Shown here: positions 1 to 11,243 of the stretch, piece by piece
Position numbering within the stretch: position 1 is the stretch's first letter
How the letters are laid out: every line of letters starts with the position of its first letter
DNA from: Hygrophila difformis
Lineage: Eukaryota > Streptophyta > Magnoliopsida > Lamiales > Acanthaceae
Assembly: GCA_030278955.1 (NCBI GenBank)
Contig: JAOANR010000014.1
Coordinates: forward strand, 32,749,453-32,813,452
Direction: 5' to 3'
DNA: 64,000 nucleotides
Program-made: the position numbers and the translations under genes
Notes under the pieces: generated by a model
What the model saw: only the letters and a program-made list of their open reading frames with translations
Told to the model about the DNA's origin: nothing
The model's database searches: none

Positions 1-230
1 CCACAGTGCACGCAGTCCAATGCACGTTTTAAACCATTAATAACTCAAACTCCGTACAAGTAAAAATTATAAAAGTTTGATAGTTAAAAACTACTCGACA
101 AGACGAATCTAACAAGATCCCACTTGGCTATATTTTAACTTGTATAACTATGATAAAACTTTAAGTCAAAATGCATGCGCGAATAGTACCAAATTTTCAA
201 ATGTTACAATTTATAAAAAAACGAAGGGAG
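1..230. mobile_element. Stowaway-like MITE, partial (cut by window edge)
   Basis: The sequence ends in a terminal repeat of the CTCCCTCCGTTT type, seen here as its complement ACGAAGGGAG, followed by a TA dinucleotide that would be the target duplication. The inside is the reverse complement of the MITEs at 25668-25931 and 28180-28438: it shares the stretches meaning 'atcttgttggattcgtct' and 'ttgtagtttttaaatatcaaa'. The other end lies outside the window. TA target sites and this terminal repeat are known for Tc1/mariner-derived Stowaway elements; the assignment of this copy is by comparison with the two complete copies. Confidence 0.75.
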
Positions 231-808
231 TATTACTTAACACTAGCTTTGCCAGGCTGACTCGAGTTGTAAGCCAATGGTCCGACCACACCGCCAGCCG
301 AAAGAGTGCCTAAATCAAGCAAACCACGTATCAAATCGCCATCATCATCATAAACAGGTACAAAAATTTACATCAAAAGGAAATCACATAGCATAAGTTT
401 CGAATCCTGCGGCATGAAACCTAAACTCAACAAGAAAAACCTCTGATCATAAAAAAATAATAATAAAATAAAAAAATATGACAACAACTGAAAACTCAAA
501 AATTTAAGCCAAACATTGCTTTTTGGGTTAATGACAGCAACTATAAAATATTTCACAAATCATAAAAAAATCGTTGAACATCTTATAATTATCATTTTAA
601 AAATTTAAAGCTCATAAAACTCCCCTAATTTATACAATCCCTGTTTTTCAAAATTCACTTTGCACAATTTATTGAATTGGTGATTACAGGCAATTTTAAA
701 AATAATTTTAAACATAGGAAGCGAGAATTTTGAGTTAAATTTAATAACAAATGGGGAATTACATTCCATGTTCATTAAAATAAGGGGGAGATTCTGCATT
801 GACTCTAC

Positions 809-862
809 CTTTTCAGTTGGCCTTGTTTGAAGCTCTTTCTTCAACTCCTCAATCTCAACTTC
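809..862 (-). pseudogene. Captured exon of a CASP-like Golgi coiled-coil protein
   Basis: On the minus strand the 54-bp segment is bounded by an AG acceptor and a GTAGAG donor and reads 18 codons, with the core EELKKELQTRPTEK. This resembles the EEMKKEL..RPS.K coiled-coil stretch of plant CASP (CDP/cut alternatively spliced product), a Golgi-membrane coiled-coil protein. No other exon of that gene could be recognised with certainty around it, so it is most simply a captured exon in a Helitron unit rather than part of a working gene. The match is short and coiled coils are low in information. Confidence 0.45.
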
Positions 863-2841
863 CTATGTTAGCAAAAAAGAAAAAAGAAAAAGGAAAGAAA
901 CAGAAGTTAGTAATAGACCCTAATGCCTTTGAAACCAAACAAAATATTGAAGGAATCTAGATTCAGTTATCTCATAACACTTCTTATTTAAGTATTATTA
1001 TACAAAGAAAATAAAGAGAAACATATAAAAGCACAATTTTTGTATGAAAACGGTAACTCTTGCAACTAACCAGACATTCAAACTACTTTATAATGATGGG
1101 CAGCAATACAGACATTCAAACTACTCTAGATGGTTTTTTACTACAAAATCAACTAACTTGTTAGACCAAGGAAACATAAACCCTTTTGAAATAAAATGAT
1201 TAACGAATATGGGTTTGCCAGGAACTATTAGCTTCTTGGCCTGACATAACTTTACTGGTCATAAAGGCCAAAATAATAAAATTGAAAATTTCAACAGTCA
1301 AAAAAAGCATCATTCTATGTTTTCTTGTGGAAAAATCTAATACCTCAAATCTCTTATTATTCCAAGCAAGAAATACTTACAATACATATCAACACACATT
1401 TCATCACTATGCTTCTGGCTGATAAACATTATAAACCAAGAACTGGAGGAAAAATAAAACATTTCCACTTCTTTTTGAAGAGTTTCAGTAACAACTGGAC
1501 ATAAAAACAAATTGAACACCTAAAAGGACTCTGTGTTCAACGTCCTCATTTACCTCCATCTGGCAAGAGAAACGTGTCACTTTATATCTAGTAGTATTAA
1601 TTCCCCCAGAACACACACCCTTTGTCCCTCTCACATGCAAGTCAGATTCATTTCACAAGACCATGCATGTGCATGTGAACCACTTTTCACAACGGATGAT
1701 GATACATATTCAAACATAATTTATCCTACTATGATAGTAATATGTTGAATGCCCATCTTCACCCTACCCAAAAAATCAACTTTAAAGTTATCGTATACCA
1801 GAATTTATTAGTATTGATTCGCCCAAAAATAAGCATGTGAAATGGGAAGATTTGACTTGACAAAACATCCCTTAGACACATAAAAAAAAATTTTTTAAAA
1901 AAAAAGAAGCATAAACCAAATGAACTCAAATAACACAAAATAAATTCAAAATATGCACAATGCACATAACCATCGACTTGCTGGGAATAAAACATTGGAG
2001 AAACCAAAGAGAGCAAGAGACGTTGAACATGTCTAATAAGTACTAATAACAATGAATATTTTAAAATAAGAACAAACAAATGTCAAATGAAAATTGTAAT
2101 ATTTAAATGTTAAAAAAAAACGAAGAAAAACATCAATATAAACTCATACTGAAGTTTTCAGTTGAAAGATATTAGGAAGTCATACCTCAAAAGAGTTTCA
2201 AGACAGACGGGATGAAATTATAGCTGTAAGGAAATTATCACCCCAATCCCCAAAGCAAATACTCAAGCCGTAAATCTACTACATTACAACATACCAAAGT
2301 AAACATGCAATAACAATACACAATAGCTCAAAAACCAAACATTATAACCCAAAAAATGGGCTGTCAAATCAAATGATCTACAAATTTGAACAAGCATAAA
2401 GAAAAATCCACAGTCCCATACATTTAGCTCATAGGCGCTCTTTCTTTCAATAAGCCAATAGGCAATACACAATAGCATATAACATATTCAATCAGCAAAT
2501 AAAAGCTCCAGCTCCAGAGAGGTACATTTTAGTTAGTAAACAGATTTCTTGTGAAGATAATAGAAGTCATCTAAGATTTTTAACCTCAGCAACGAAAAGT
2601 GTCATCCAACAACAAAGATTTTCATAATACAGTGAAGGATTTTAATGAATATCTTTGTAACTAAAACCATCCTAAATGTGTGGCACAGTTTGAAATACAC
2701 TATGTTTTACCCATTCACATGCAAAAATCAAATTCAGACACTAACTCAACAATCCAATCTAGACCAACAATTCAGGCAGGCTCACTGAAAAATTGAATAC
2801 AACTCAACATCTCCATATTCAAAGCCGAACCCTTACCTTCC

Positions 2842-2866
2842 GGGGGGGGGGGGGGGGGGGGGGGGG
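2842..2866 (+). repeat. Homopolymer of 25 G
   Basis: Twenty-five consecutive G residues on the plus strand. They lie within the GC-rich block 2819-3440, whose several overlapping reading frames (proline- or arginine-rich) have no recognisable domain. The reading frames that cross it depend on the exact length of the run and should not be trusted. Confidence 0.9.
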
Positions 2867-3837
2867 AAGGGAGTGTGGAAGAGGATGAATGAGTGAGGCG
2901 AGGACAAAGCAAGGGCGTGAGTGTCGGCGCCTGGCAAGTAGTGGCAGTGGCTGGAAGACGTTTTCAGAGCAGCCGTGCAAAGAGATGAGGGCGAAGAAGC
3001 AGAGGGCGTCGATGGCAGGCGGCCGGCAGGCAGCGGACGAAGCAACAGTCGGCAATGATGGCGGCGGTTAACGGGCGAAGGGACGAGCAGTAGTTCTTCT
3101 TGGAAAGCATACGGAGTGAAGAGGCGGCACGAGCGGCAGTGGGAGACGCGGGCACGAACGGCGCCGGCGATGCTGAGAACGCGGATTCAGAGTCGGCAAT
3201 GCGAAGCGAAGCGATCGATGAGCAGAGTCGAAGGACGCGGAATGCGGGGCGGCGATGCAAGGCAACGGAAGCGTGGGGGGGTGAGACGAGGGTCGTTCAA
3301 GCATCAGAGTTCCATCTGAGGTAGAATGAGAGACAAAAAGGAGGGTTCGAGAAGAAATTGAGAAAATTAGGGTGGAGGCTTCGAGAGATGAAGGAATGTA
3401 AAATTGAAGAATAAGGGTAAAATTGGTAGAGGACATCACTGATTACTGTTCAATCCTAGAGTATTGTTCATCCCTAGTTTTGCATATATATATATATATA
3501 TATACTAGAACGCGGACTTCGTGCGCTACGCCGTGCGGAATAATGTGCGGATTGTAAGTGCAATGTACTTGGATTTAGGTGGAAGGGTTAGGAACAAAGG
3601 TATCTTAGACCTATTTAGAGAACATGTTATGCAGTTAAGAGGACCTGTTATGCAAGAACGTTTGCATAAGAACATATTAGCAAAATATAAACAGATATTA
3701 TAATGCACGAGAGTGTATGTAGAGTAGTTGATATTTACGAGCAAGTATTCATAGCTATTGTGTTGATCTAAATATATACACAAGCCTTTGATCTAAATAG
3801 CATAGCTAAAGTCATCCAATCAAGGAAACCTTACATG

Positions 3838-4768
3838 TAGACCTATTTTGTTGATGGCAATGGCTCCGGCAGAGACACTTTGTACGAATTCTTCCTCAAG
3901 CTTTTTGTTGTTGGTAAATACATATGCAGCAAGAGGCTTTTTTTTTGTTGTGATCAGGGGAATGCTATTCTCGACCTTGTTAACCTTCCATATTTAAAGA
4001 CAAAGTCATATAGTCGATAGACTAAACGTGCGCACAAGGTTTTAGACTGTACAACAGGGTCGTTGTTATGTTGTACCATGATAATAGGAAGCAAAGGACC
4101 AAAAATCTCTTCACCCATGATAAGAGAGTCTTCTGGGGGATCCATGTTGGTAAATATATAATGCTTTTCAACTCTTGGAGCAATAAAGACAAACAGGTCA
4201 CATTTACCAACAAATAGCATTCCCAAATGTGGTTGGAGCAACAGAATATATGGTAATCGGCATGCTTATTACCTGTATAAAAGATTTTATCCCATTTCTG
4301 TTGCAGTAAAGCAGTTGTTTCGAGCACAGAACCTTCAACAACTTTAACAGCTGACGTGTCCTTATACTGTCCAAGAAGCTTCGAAGTGTGCAAGACGTGG
4401 CAGAAGAAACTTCGGATGTCTTTAAAACTACACAGTTACCAGCTGCAATAGCTCCAATGACTGGATCCACAGACAACAAGAACAGGTGCAGGAATATAGA
4501 GGAAAAATGGGGAAAGTGCAGTTAGCCAGTAACAAATGATTATGGTGGAAGGGTGCTCAAATATAACAAGATGCACAATTTCTCAGTGTAAAGCAACACA
4601 GTACAACTTAAGTATGAATACAGTGAGGCAACAAAAATATGCACATGGAATACAGAAAGACAGAAGCAACATACAGACATAATTCTAAGTTGAAATAACC
4701 AATGCTACCCCCAAAGGTTCGGACACTATTTCGCCTGATGAGGGGTAAGTGGCCATTGATGTTTTCAC
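3838..4768 (-). pseudogene. Aldehyde dehydrogenase family 3 gene fragment, broken
   Basis: Several minus-strand exon pieces match plant ALDH3 (NAD(P)-dependent oxidation of aldehydes). In gene order these are VKTSMATYPSSGEIVSEPLG (ends at 4768), SVDPVIGAIAAGNCVVLK (around 4400-4480), KVVEGSVLETTALL with QKWDKIFYTG (4276-4380), EEIFGPLLPII (around 4080-4130) and FTNNKKLEEEFVQSVSAGAIAIN (3850-3935). A TAG at 4685-4687 replaces the tryptophan expected in the ISxWNY motif. A frameshift near 4385-4400 separates the SVDPVIGA part from the KVVEG part. The middle of the enzyme, including the region that carries the catalytic cysteine and glutamate, is missing between FYTG and the EEIFGP exon. It cannot make an active enzyme. 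It lies within Helitron unit B and is best read as a captured, decaying gene. Confidence 0.85.
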
Positions 4769-7222
4769 CTGCAATTATAAATAAACTCTCAACAACTTCA
4801 TCCAATAATAAGTGATTCAAACTCACTAGTCCAACGCAAAAAAACCATATTCAGTAAGAACACCATCAGAGCTCAAACTGAAAAACCATATGATTAAAGA
4901 TAAAAATCTGAGTGTGTTACGGAAAACCCACTTTCTACATTCCAACATAAGGATGATCTGCAGATAACCCATGTATAGTAGCTAAGCAGAAAACATAAAT
5001 TAAACCCCAAGCAATTCATTTAGACAACACTAACCTCTAATTCAGACAAAATCAAATCCAAAACCATAAAGACTTAACAATAATAGGTTTAAGTTACGCA
5101 ATTGCAGCCCAGACAATTGCGGCTCACACAAAATCTAATCCAAAACCATAAAGGCTTAACACTAACCTAATACCCTACCCAATTCACCTAAAGACTGTAA
5201 AAGTAAAAAATATCCTGTCAGCAAAATTTAATTTTTTGTTAAGACCGTGTCACATTTTGGGCAATCAGACGCTGTTCAACCTTACACATCAGACCTACAA
5301 ATCTATCACCACAAAAGTAAAATGTACAGTTTGGCCTAATTCATGGAGCACGCGCATAGTAAAACCTGAGAACTACGCGCTACGCGTAGGACTCTCTCTT
5401 GGGGCACGCGCTACGCGCTGCGCGCCCGATGAAGAAACAACATTATTGAAAAATATAGTAAAACATCCAATACTGGGGAAAAAAAAGCAAAATTAAAATA
5501 AATTTAATTGTGAGCCAAAAAAGAATAGCAATCAATATTCAAGAATCTCTTCGAATTACAGGAATGTGATCTATAACAGAAAAAACATAAAACATCATAC
5601 AATGTGTGCATCCTGACAATACCATTAGCTCAACGTAGATAGCAACTCATTCCCCCTTACGAATCACAAAGACTTGCTTGAAAAAACATAACCAATTTCT
5701 TCAAAAGTGATGATAAAAATAGTAACAATGGCAACTATGATTATCATAGAATTTGGGGCGTGGCGACCAAACTTGGCCCTTGAATTTTGCGAATCTATTT
5801 CAATTGCACTCAACAATGAAATACACAGACTGAAATGTAAGTAAGAGACAGAGACAGTAGAAAACTACCTGAATTGAATTGTAAGATGCTTCAAAGAACA
5901 TTGACAAAATAGGGGTGGTGGTATCAGCAATGTATTTACAAAAGGTGTAGATGCTGAGATTTCACCCTAATTACAAGAGGTGTGCAAAATAAGATGACAC
6001 TCCGAAATGATATGGTTGAAAACAGGCTTCTTTTGTGTCCTCTTCAGTAGTAATATGTTATCGCCATGTGACTCGTGCGAAGCCATACTATGAACACAAA
6101 AACAATATAGTGTGAGCAATGAAATTGAACAAAAACTAAAGTTATGAGTTAGTAATTGCAGGGCTTTGTGGCTCGAAGCACCACTCTGGTGGCCTACAAG
6201 ATCATTGACAGATTACCAATCAAATCAAAGCAGACTCCTCACAGAAGCTTACCTGTACCACAAAGTTATCACCGATTTGTGAGATTAGCATTGTGCTCAG
6301 TTGAAAATGACCTGGCAAGTTGAAACTGATCGGGAAAGCGAAAATCCGCAGACCTCAAATTCCCTTCATTGTGAATCAGAAAATTCGAACCTACACGCCA
6401 ATATGCAAAAGCTTTCCATTAGCATCACAAATGGAAAATAACATATGCAAAGTGAATTTCAATGATGACGTTTAATATCACAGTTAAGCGATTGATTTAC
6501 ATGGCAGCATCGAAGTCCTATCAAAAGTTGTCTCATACACTCATATAACACTAAGAGCAAGAAGGAAAAGCAAATATTATACATCTGATTGTCATGGTTT
6601 ACATATATCTAATGTTTGGGCAATAATGAATATACTTTCAACTTTCCACATTGATCTCAATAGTCGGGCAAAATAGTTCCAACATAAGGAAATCATATAC
6701 CTGGAGGCAAACATAGTGGAAAAGAGACAGTAGAAATTAAAACCATAGCTCTAATCACAATTCTGTTTTGAAATACGGTAGTTTAATACAGAAAATGCCT
6801 ATGTTTGTTTTCAGAAGACAGGTTATTGACACAAAACTAATATCAACAAAAACCTTGAATTTACGAAATAAATAAATAAATATAAAATTCAAAGGACATA
6901 AAGAGTTCTCAATCAAATCGAAAAGCCACAGGGAACAGAGGCCACGATTGTGAAGAACAAGCAATGTGGATCTGGATTTCTAAAGAAAAATGCATATAGA
7001 AAAACCCCAATCGACCAGATCTCAACTTCTTTGCAATACCAAATAGCCAAAATGAAAAGCAACAATTAGCGTAGAGAACTCCGACTTCCAACACTCCTCA
7101 AACAATTATTCAGAGACATCAGGTAAGTCATTGTGGAGAACTCAATATTTATTCAGAATTACATTGTGGAGAATTGAATATATAGATGCGAGTAATTTCA
7201 TGCTCAACAGTAGGAACACAGT
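4769..7222. other. AT-rich interior of Helitron unit B, no gene recognised
   Basis: About 2.4 kb with only short, interrupted reading frames. The one notable structure is a GC-rich patch at 5355-5435, annotated separately. Nothing else was identified. Confidence 0.5.
5370..5432 (-). mobile_element. Decayed Helitron 3' terminus
   Basis: Read on the minus strand, this GC-rich patch has CGGGCGCGCAGCGCGTAGCG, then GTGCCCC, then AAGAGAGAGTCCTAC. It closely parallels the 3' end of unit D at 25590-25631 (CGGGTGCGCGCAGTGTAGCG, then CGCGCATCC, then GAGAGAGTTCTAG). The final CTAG is changed to CTAC here, so it looks like an older Helitron end of the same family that has lost its terminal tetranucleotide. 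This is inference from side-by-side similarity; a matching 5' end was not found. Confidence 0.45.
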
Positions 7223-7471
7223 AGGAGCATTACAGTAATTTCATACAATATTTTAAATCATTGTATCATTTCATTTTATGTTCTAAGCATTACAGTAGGA
7301 GCATGGCAAAGGGATCCGGGTAATGCAATAGCTATCCAGTAGGAGCATTACAGAAGGAGCATTACAGTAATTTCATACAATATTTTAAATAATTGTATCA
7401 TTTCATTTTATGTTCTAAGCATTACAGTAGGAGCATGGAAAAGGGATCCGAGTAATGCAATAGCTATCCCA
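7223..7471. repeat. Tandem duplication, about 132-bp unit, two copies
   Basis: Copy 1 (7223-7354) and copy 2 (7355 to about 7471) share 'aggagcattacag', a TTTCATACAATATTTTAAAT block, 'ttctaagcattacagtagga' and 'aagggatcc.agtaatgcaat' in the same order with only a few substitutions. The offset is 132 bp. No coding potential was seen. Confidence 0.85.
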
Positions 7472-8869
7472 CATAGGAACACAGTAACCCTTAGTAAAAC
7501 ATATCATTAAGAAATCAGACTGAGAGGACAAACCATTAAGAGAAACTGGGTCTAAACTAAGCACATCTACAGCAGGACATAACAAGGCAATGTAACATTT
7601 ATAAATTAACAACGAAGTAAAGGCAAGCTGGAAATGGTATTCCAAATAACTAAACACTAACTGGGGACCAATACTGCCCACCAACTCATGAGGAGATAGA
7701 AAACCAATGCCAAAAAATCCAGAAATGATTGGCAGAGTAGGAAGTGGAACATAGAAGTTGTGCGGCAATGATGGCTGCAACATTAATGATATTTTGAAAT
7801 AATACAACCATGCATTATGAAGATGGAAACAAGCGAGTTCAATGCCAGTTTTAATTTATCATTTTAGGAAGATGGTGGTATGGCGGTAACATTGTTGCAT
7901 TGTACTATACAAATAACGCATTAAAATGGTCCTTAGCATGAATAACAGGCAGAGATACTCACAAGATGCTAGTAGCAAGAAGTATGTTGCTCCACAGTTA
8001 ATGGCAAAATCTAACGAAATGTCTAGAAGGCAAATCCCACCCCAAATTTGTAGAAAATTTCCAGAAAACTGAATTCCAGTAGTTCACAGATCGAAACAAA
8101 ACCTGAACAACCTCTTAATCTCTGTCCTGCCGACTCGAGCTGCAATCCAAACCGCTCGAATTCGGCTTCCGATGCTCTGGCCGTGGAGTGAAGAACGGAA
8201 ATGGAGATGGCGCTATTTCCATTCCTACCTTCCGAAATTCCAGCGTCAATGATGTCATTTTCACTCCTGTTGAATGGAACCTTAAAGAAATTCGACAAAA
8301 AAACTCAAAAAAACCAATTGAACCGAAAATTGAAGTATCAATAATAGTGGGATTGAAGATATTCTCACAAATCGATTACAGTGTTGCAGAAACACAGATT
8401 AAAATTACCTTAACAATGAGTCTAACACCTAAAGTCGGAAAGATGGAGGTGGAGAATCAAGAGCTGAATTAAGGTTTCAAGGTGAACCCATTCATTGTTC
8501 AGGGAGGTCGTGCAGGGGAGGAGGAGGGCGGACGCCCTGCTTGCAAGGCCTTTTCTTCCACAATTTATCGCAATCGGCTCTAAGAAGCGAAAACCCTTCC
8601 GATGCCATCGAGCGAAACCCTACATTCGCTGACTGCCGCTGCCGTCTCTCACACGAGGCCAGTGGCTGAAAGATGACGGAATGGAGCGATGAAGGGGAGA
8701 GCTTGCGGCATGAAGAGAGGAGGCCGAGAGCCAGGCAGAAGCGGCTCTGCAGAATGGGAAAGGTGAAGAATTAGGGCACGAGGGCACGAGGGCAAAATGG
8801 GAAGTTCAACTCGATAATTAATGTTCCACTCAAAAGAACTGTTCATCACCTGTGCAGCATATATATAAA
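7472..8869. other. 5' portion of Helitron unit B, no gene recognised
   Basis: Short reading frames only. Minus-strand frames at 7640-7810 and 8023-8298 are open for 60-90 codons but match no family I know. The block 8480-8770 is GC-rich and resembles a promoter or first exon, as in units A and C at the same relative position. The last 10 bp are TA-rich, next to the CTAG end of unit C. Confidence 0.4.
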
Positions 8870-8880
8870 CTAGTAGGAGA

Positions 8881-8900
8881 CGCTGTGCAAATGCACAGCG
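8881..8900 (-). terminator. Helitron unit C 3' terminal hairpin
   Basis: Perfect inverted repeat of 8 bp with a 4-nt loop, 7 bp inside the terminal CTAG (8870-8873). In known Helitrons this structure marks the end of rolling-circle replication. It is not a transcription terminator. Confidence 0.9.
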
Positions 8901-9572
8901 AACTGAGGGTTACAACTGCCCGTGGGGAAAAATAAATAATTGTAGGTAAGTGCAAGTGGTTTTTTTTTTTTTAAACGGTAGTATGGCTTATCCCTGATAC
9001 ATGGATATTAAAATTTCAAAAGAACATTATACAGGAGTACAGCTAGCCAAGCCAAGCCAAGTATTAAAATTTCTGGGTGTTAAGTCTTAACAAGCTGAGC
9101 ACAACCTTGGTCAATAATAAAACAAGTCGAGGTCAAGACTTGGCTCGATGCGATTCTTCTGAGGACTCGAGCCCAAACAAGCCATGTTCACACTTCATTA
9201 AGCTTTTTAAATATATGTTATAAAACATTATTTATAAAACTATAAATAAACCTTTTTAACAAGCTTAATCAAGCCGAGCCTACTCACTTATTTTAAAAGT
9301 ATTCTATAAGTTACAAGCTTAGCTGTAGCCTAATCTTTAATTTTAACAACACTAAAAAGAGCATGAAATATTTCTTAGTGTCTCAGGGAAAAAGTACATT
9401 TTTTTCAGCAGCAGCAAGTGACATAGGCAGAATGCTAGCGTAAGGTCTTGATACATGTTCTATTAGACAAGCCATTCCATACCTAATATTTTTACCAAAT
9501 ACAAAAAGAAATCAGTAAGTGGAAACAATAGATATATGTGTCAAGCATAAACATTAAACAAAGAATACAAAC

Positions 9573-9638
9573 CTTCACTGTGGTATCCGATGAGCAAGAA
9601 ACTAATGTGTTTCCACCTGTAAGAACAGCATCAATAAC
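9573..9638 (-). pseudogene. Captured WD40-repeat exon (WDR48/UAF1-type)
   Basis: A 66-bp minus-strand exon with an AG acceptor and GTTTGT donor encodes 22 codons with the core GGNTLVSCSSDTTVK. This is a WD40 blade strand and matches the ...DAVL.G...LVSCSSDTTLK... repeat of plant WDR48 homologues (partners of deubiquitinases). The reading frame and both splice sites are intact, but no flanking exons of the gene were identified in the expected distance. It lies in Helitron unit C and is best seen as captured. Confidence 0.65.
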
Positions 9639-9847
9639 CTGCCTCGACATGATACACAACCAAATGGCACGAACACACAGCCAAAAAAAATCCAGGAAGC
9701 AGATTGGTACATGTAAGTCGCATAAAGTCAGATGGAGGGCTCAACTGGCAAGGGTTGCTTACACAGAATTTAAAAATTGAAAAATTCAAACCTATTTCGT
9801 GATTCTGAAACGGACGGCATATTAAGGAAAAGCTAACCCTCGGGAAC

Positions 9848-9897
9848 CTCAAAAAGAATTTGCACTTCGTCTCCGGCTCTACGCAATCTGCAGGAAA
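9848..9897 (-). pseudogene. Unidentified captured exon-like segment
   Basis: On the minus strand an AG acceptor, an open 50-bp segment reading LRRAGDEVQILFE in one frame, and a GTTCCC donor. It lies between the WD40 exon and the kinesin exons of Helitron unit C. I do not recognise the family. Confidence 0.3.
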
Positions 9898-10092
9898 ACA
9901 GCAAAGACAACCGTTTTAAAATCACATAGCACATAGTTAGCAGAAACAAAACTTCAGTCTAAAAAGGTCAATCGAACCATTGACAAAATCAGAAGAAGAC
10001 ATATTAAACTAAAGCCAAAGGCATCAAATGACTTGCAAGAACAAGAGAGCAAATATATATTTGATGGTAGCAGCATGTAAAATTTATTGAAC

Positions 10093-11129
10093 CTTTCTTT
10101 CACTCTCCTCTCGATAGTACCGCTCCTTGGGGATGTAGACACTATTCTTTTCCCTTGCAGCATAAACCTCTGGAGAGAGGAAAGATAGAGAAAATGTTAA
10201 TCAAAACGCTGTGGCTTTTATACAAACCTAAATATGCCTGCAGAAAACATCTAACCAGAAATGCAAAACATTACCTGCTTTAAGTCGTTCAATCTCACCA
10301 TAGAGATCTTTAATCAAAGTTGATTTCATCATCTTTTGATTAACCTGCATGTTGGAAATAATGCTAAGGGGTATTTTTTATGAGCTACTGCTACGCCAGG
10401 CATCATGAATAACAAGAATGCTTCATGTTATTTACTCAATTGATATGTGATTGTTTTCAAAAGTGCTATTTCTACATGAACTTTGTTCCATCACATGCAA
10501 TGACAAAACCTAGGTTTTAAGCAAATATAATATGAATATATCATGTAACGAAACAACATCACTTGAACAAATTTAAGAATCCTAGAACTGTGAGAAATCC
10601 TGACTAAAACACAAACAACTTTAGACATCAGGATATGAGTGATAGTTTTACTATGTAGCACCTAAAATTGATAACATAATCCTGTTGGGACAGAATTAGC
10701 TGTAATAGGGATGCAAAAACCTTATACTGAGAAGGATGCCAACAAGCAAACAGGGGCATTTAAATCTGAAAATGACACAAGATAGCATGTGCAACAAGCC
10801 TCAGGTTTATTCTTTATATGTTTAGCCCTGTGGGCATAATCTAAAGTACCAAGTGTTTCCTCAACACAATGAACAGCTGGTGATACTGTGGCAATAATAC
10901 AGGTCTTGGTCCTCCCTCCCAAGGAATCACGAAGCAAACGTGTGAGCTTGCTGCCCCTGATAACAGAAAACACTACGTTAAACTTTAATAAAAATAAGTA
11001 CGCAAAACAGAACAAATATTTCAAATAGACTGGAGAATAGACCTATAAGGAATGTGTCCAAGATGCTCTACAAGAGCATTGATCACTCTTCCTAATGTTA
11101 ACAAACTTTTATTTATTTCTCCAGCTTCC
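10093..11129 (-). pseudogene. Captured kinesin-5 (BimC/KRP125-type) motor-domain fragment, four exons
   Basis: Exons at 11043-11129, 10800-10956, 10275-10344 and 10093-10169 join in frame. They encode the C-terminal part of a kinesin-5 motor domain: [54 protein letters not shown], then the neck region LIKDLYGEIERLKAE and VYIPKERYYREESERK. These are the loop 11/alpha4 to neck-linker signatures of bipolar mitotic kinesins that slide spindle microtubules. The conserved D before SKLTRLL is G, and the second exon is followed by GC rather than GT as donor. The P-loop exons upstream and the stalk downstream are absent. Context (inside Helitron C with unrelated gene pieces) shows a captured fragment; if transcribed it could yield a chimeric RNA but not a working motor. 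Confidence 0.9.
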
Positions 11130-11208
11130 CTTGACCTTCACTGGAAATATGTAACAACAGATTCAACGAAAAGACAATTTCAGAAGGTAGATGCAATGCA
11201 AGTGGGCA

Positions 11209-11243
<35 letters not shown>

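Larger units (their letters stand above)
234..3504 (-). mobile_element. Probable Helitron-derived unit A (3' end outside the window)
   Basis: No intact gene was found here. The stretch holds isolated exon-like pieces on the minus strand (for example 809-862) and, at 2819-3440, a GC-rich block that resembles a promoter and first exon. Towards 3504 the minus strand reads into a TA-rich terminus followed by a GATGAACA-type motif; the 5' side of unit B just beyond 8800 has the same motif. That layout, with captured exon pieces and the same orientation, suggests another Helitron whose 5' end abuts unit B. The 3' hairpin and CTAG would lie left of the window, so the assignment is inference. The rest of the stretch is AT-rich, with nothing I can name. 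Confidence 0.35.
3505..8869 (-). mobile_element. Helitron unit B (minus strand)
   Basis: The minus strand ends at 3505-3508 in CTAG followed by T, the expected Helitron 3' terminus, preceded by a GC-rich block of about 35 bp in an otherwise AT-rich region. The terminal stem is imperfect here. The 5' end is not sharply resolved: unit C is inserted at an A/T position in the TA-rich sequence where B's 5' end should lie (8862-8869, continued at 14891). The few bases right of C, read on the minus strand, contain TATCTATC, so B may begin there with C nested a few bases inside it. The cargo includes a broken ALDH3 gene (3838-4768). No Rep/helicase coding was found, so the unit is non-autonomous. Confidence 0.55.

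Noticed and set aside
2819..3439. Several overlapping open frames of 60-123 codons in the GC-rich block
   Set aside because: They have low-complexity composition (P, S, R, A), no domain, depend on the 25-G run and exist on both strands; base composition explains them.
3521..3703. 60-codon plus-strand frame next to the CTAG end of unit B
   Set aside because: No homology; starts inside the Helitron terminal sequence and is antisense to the cargo.
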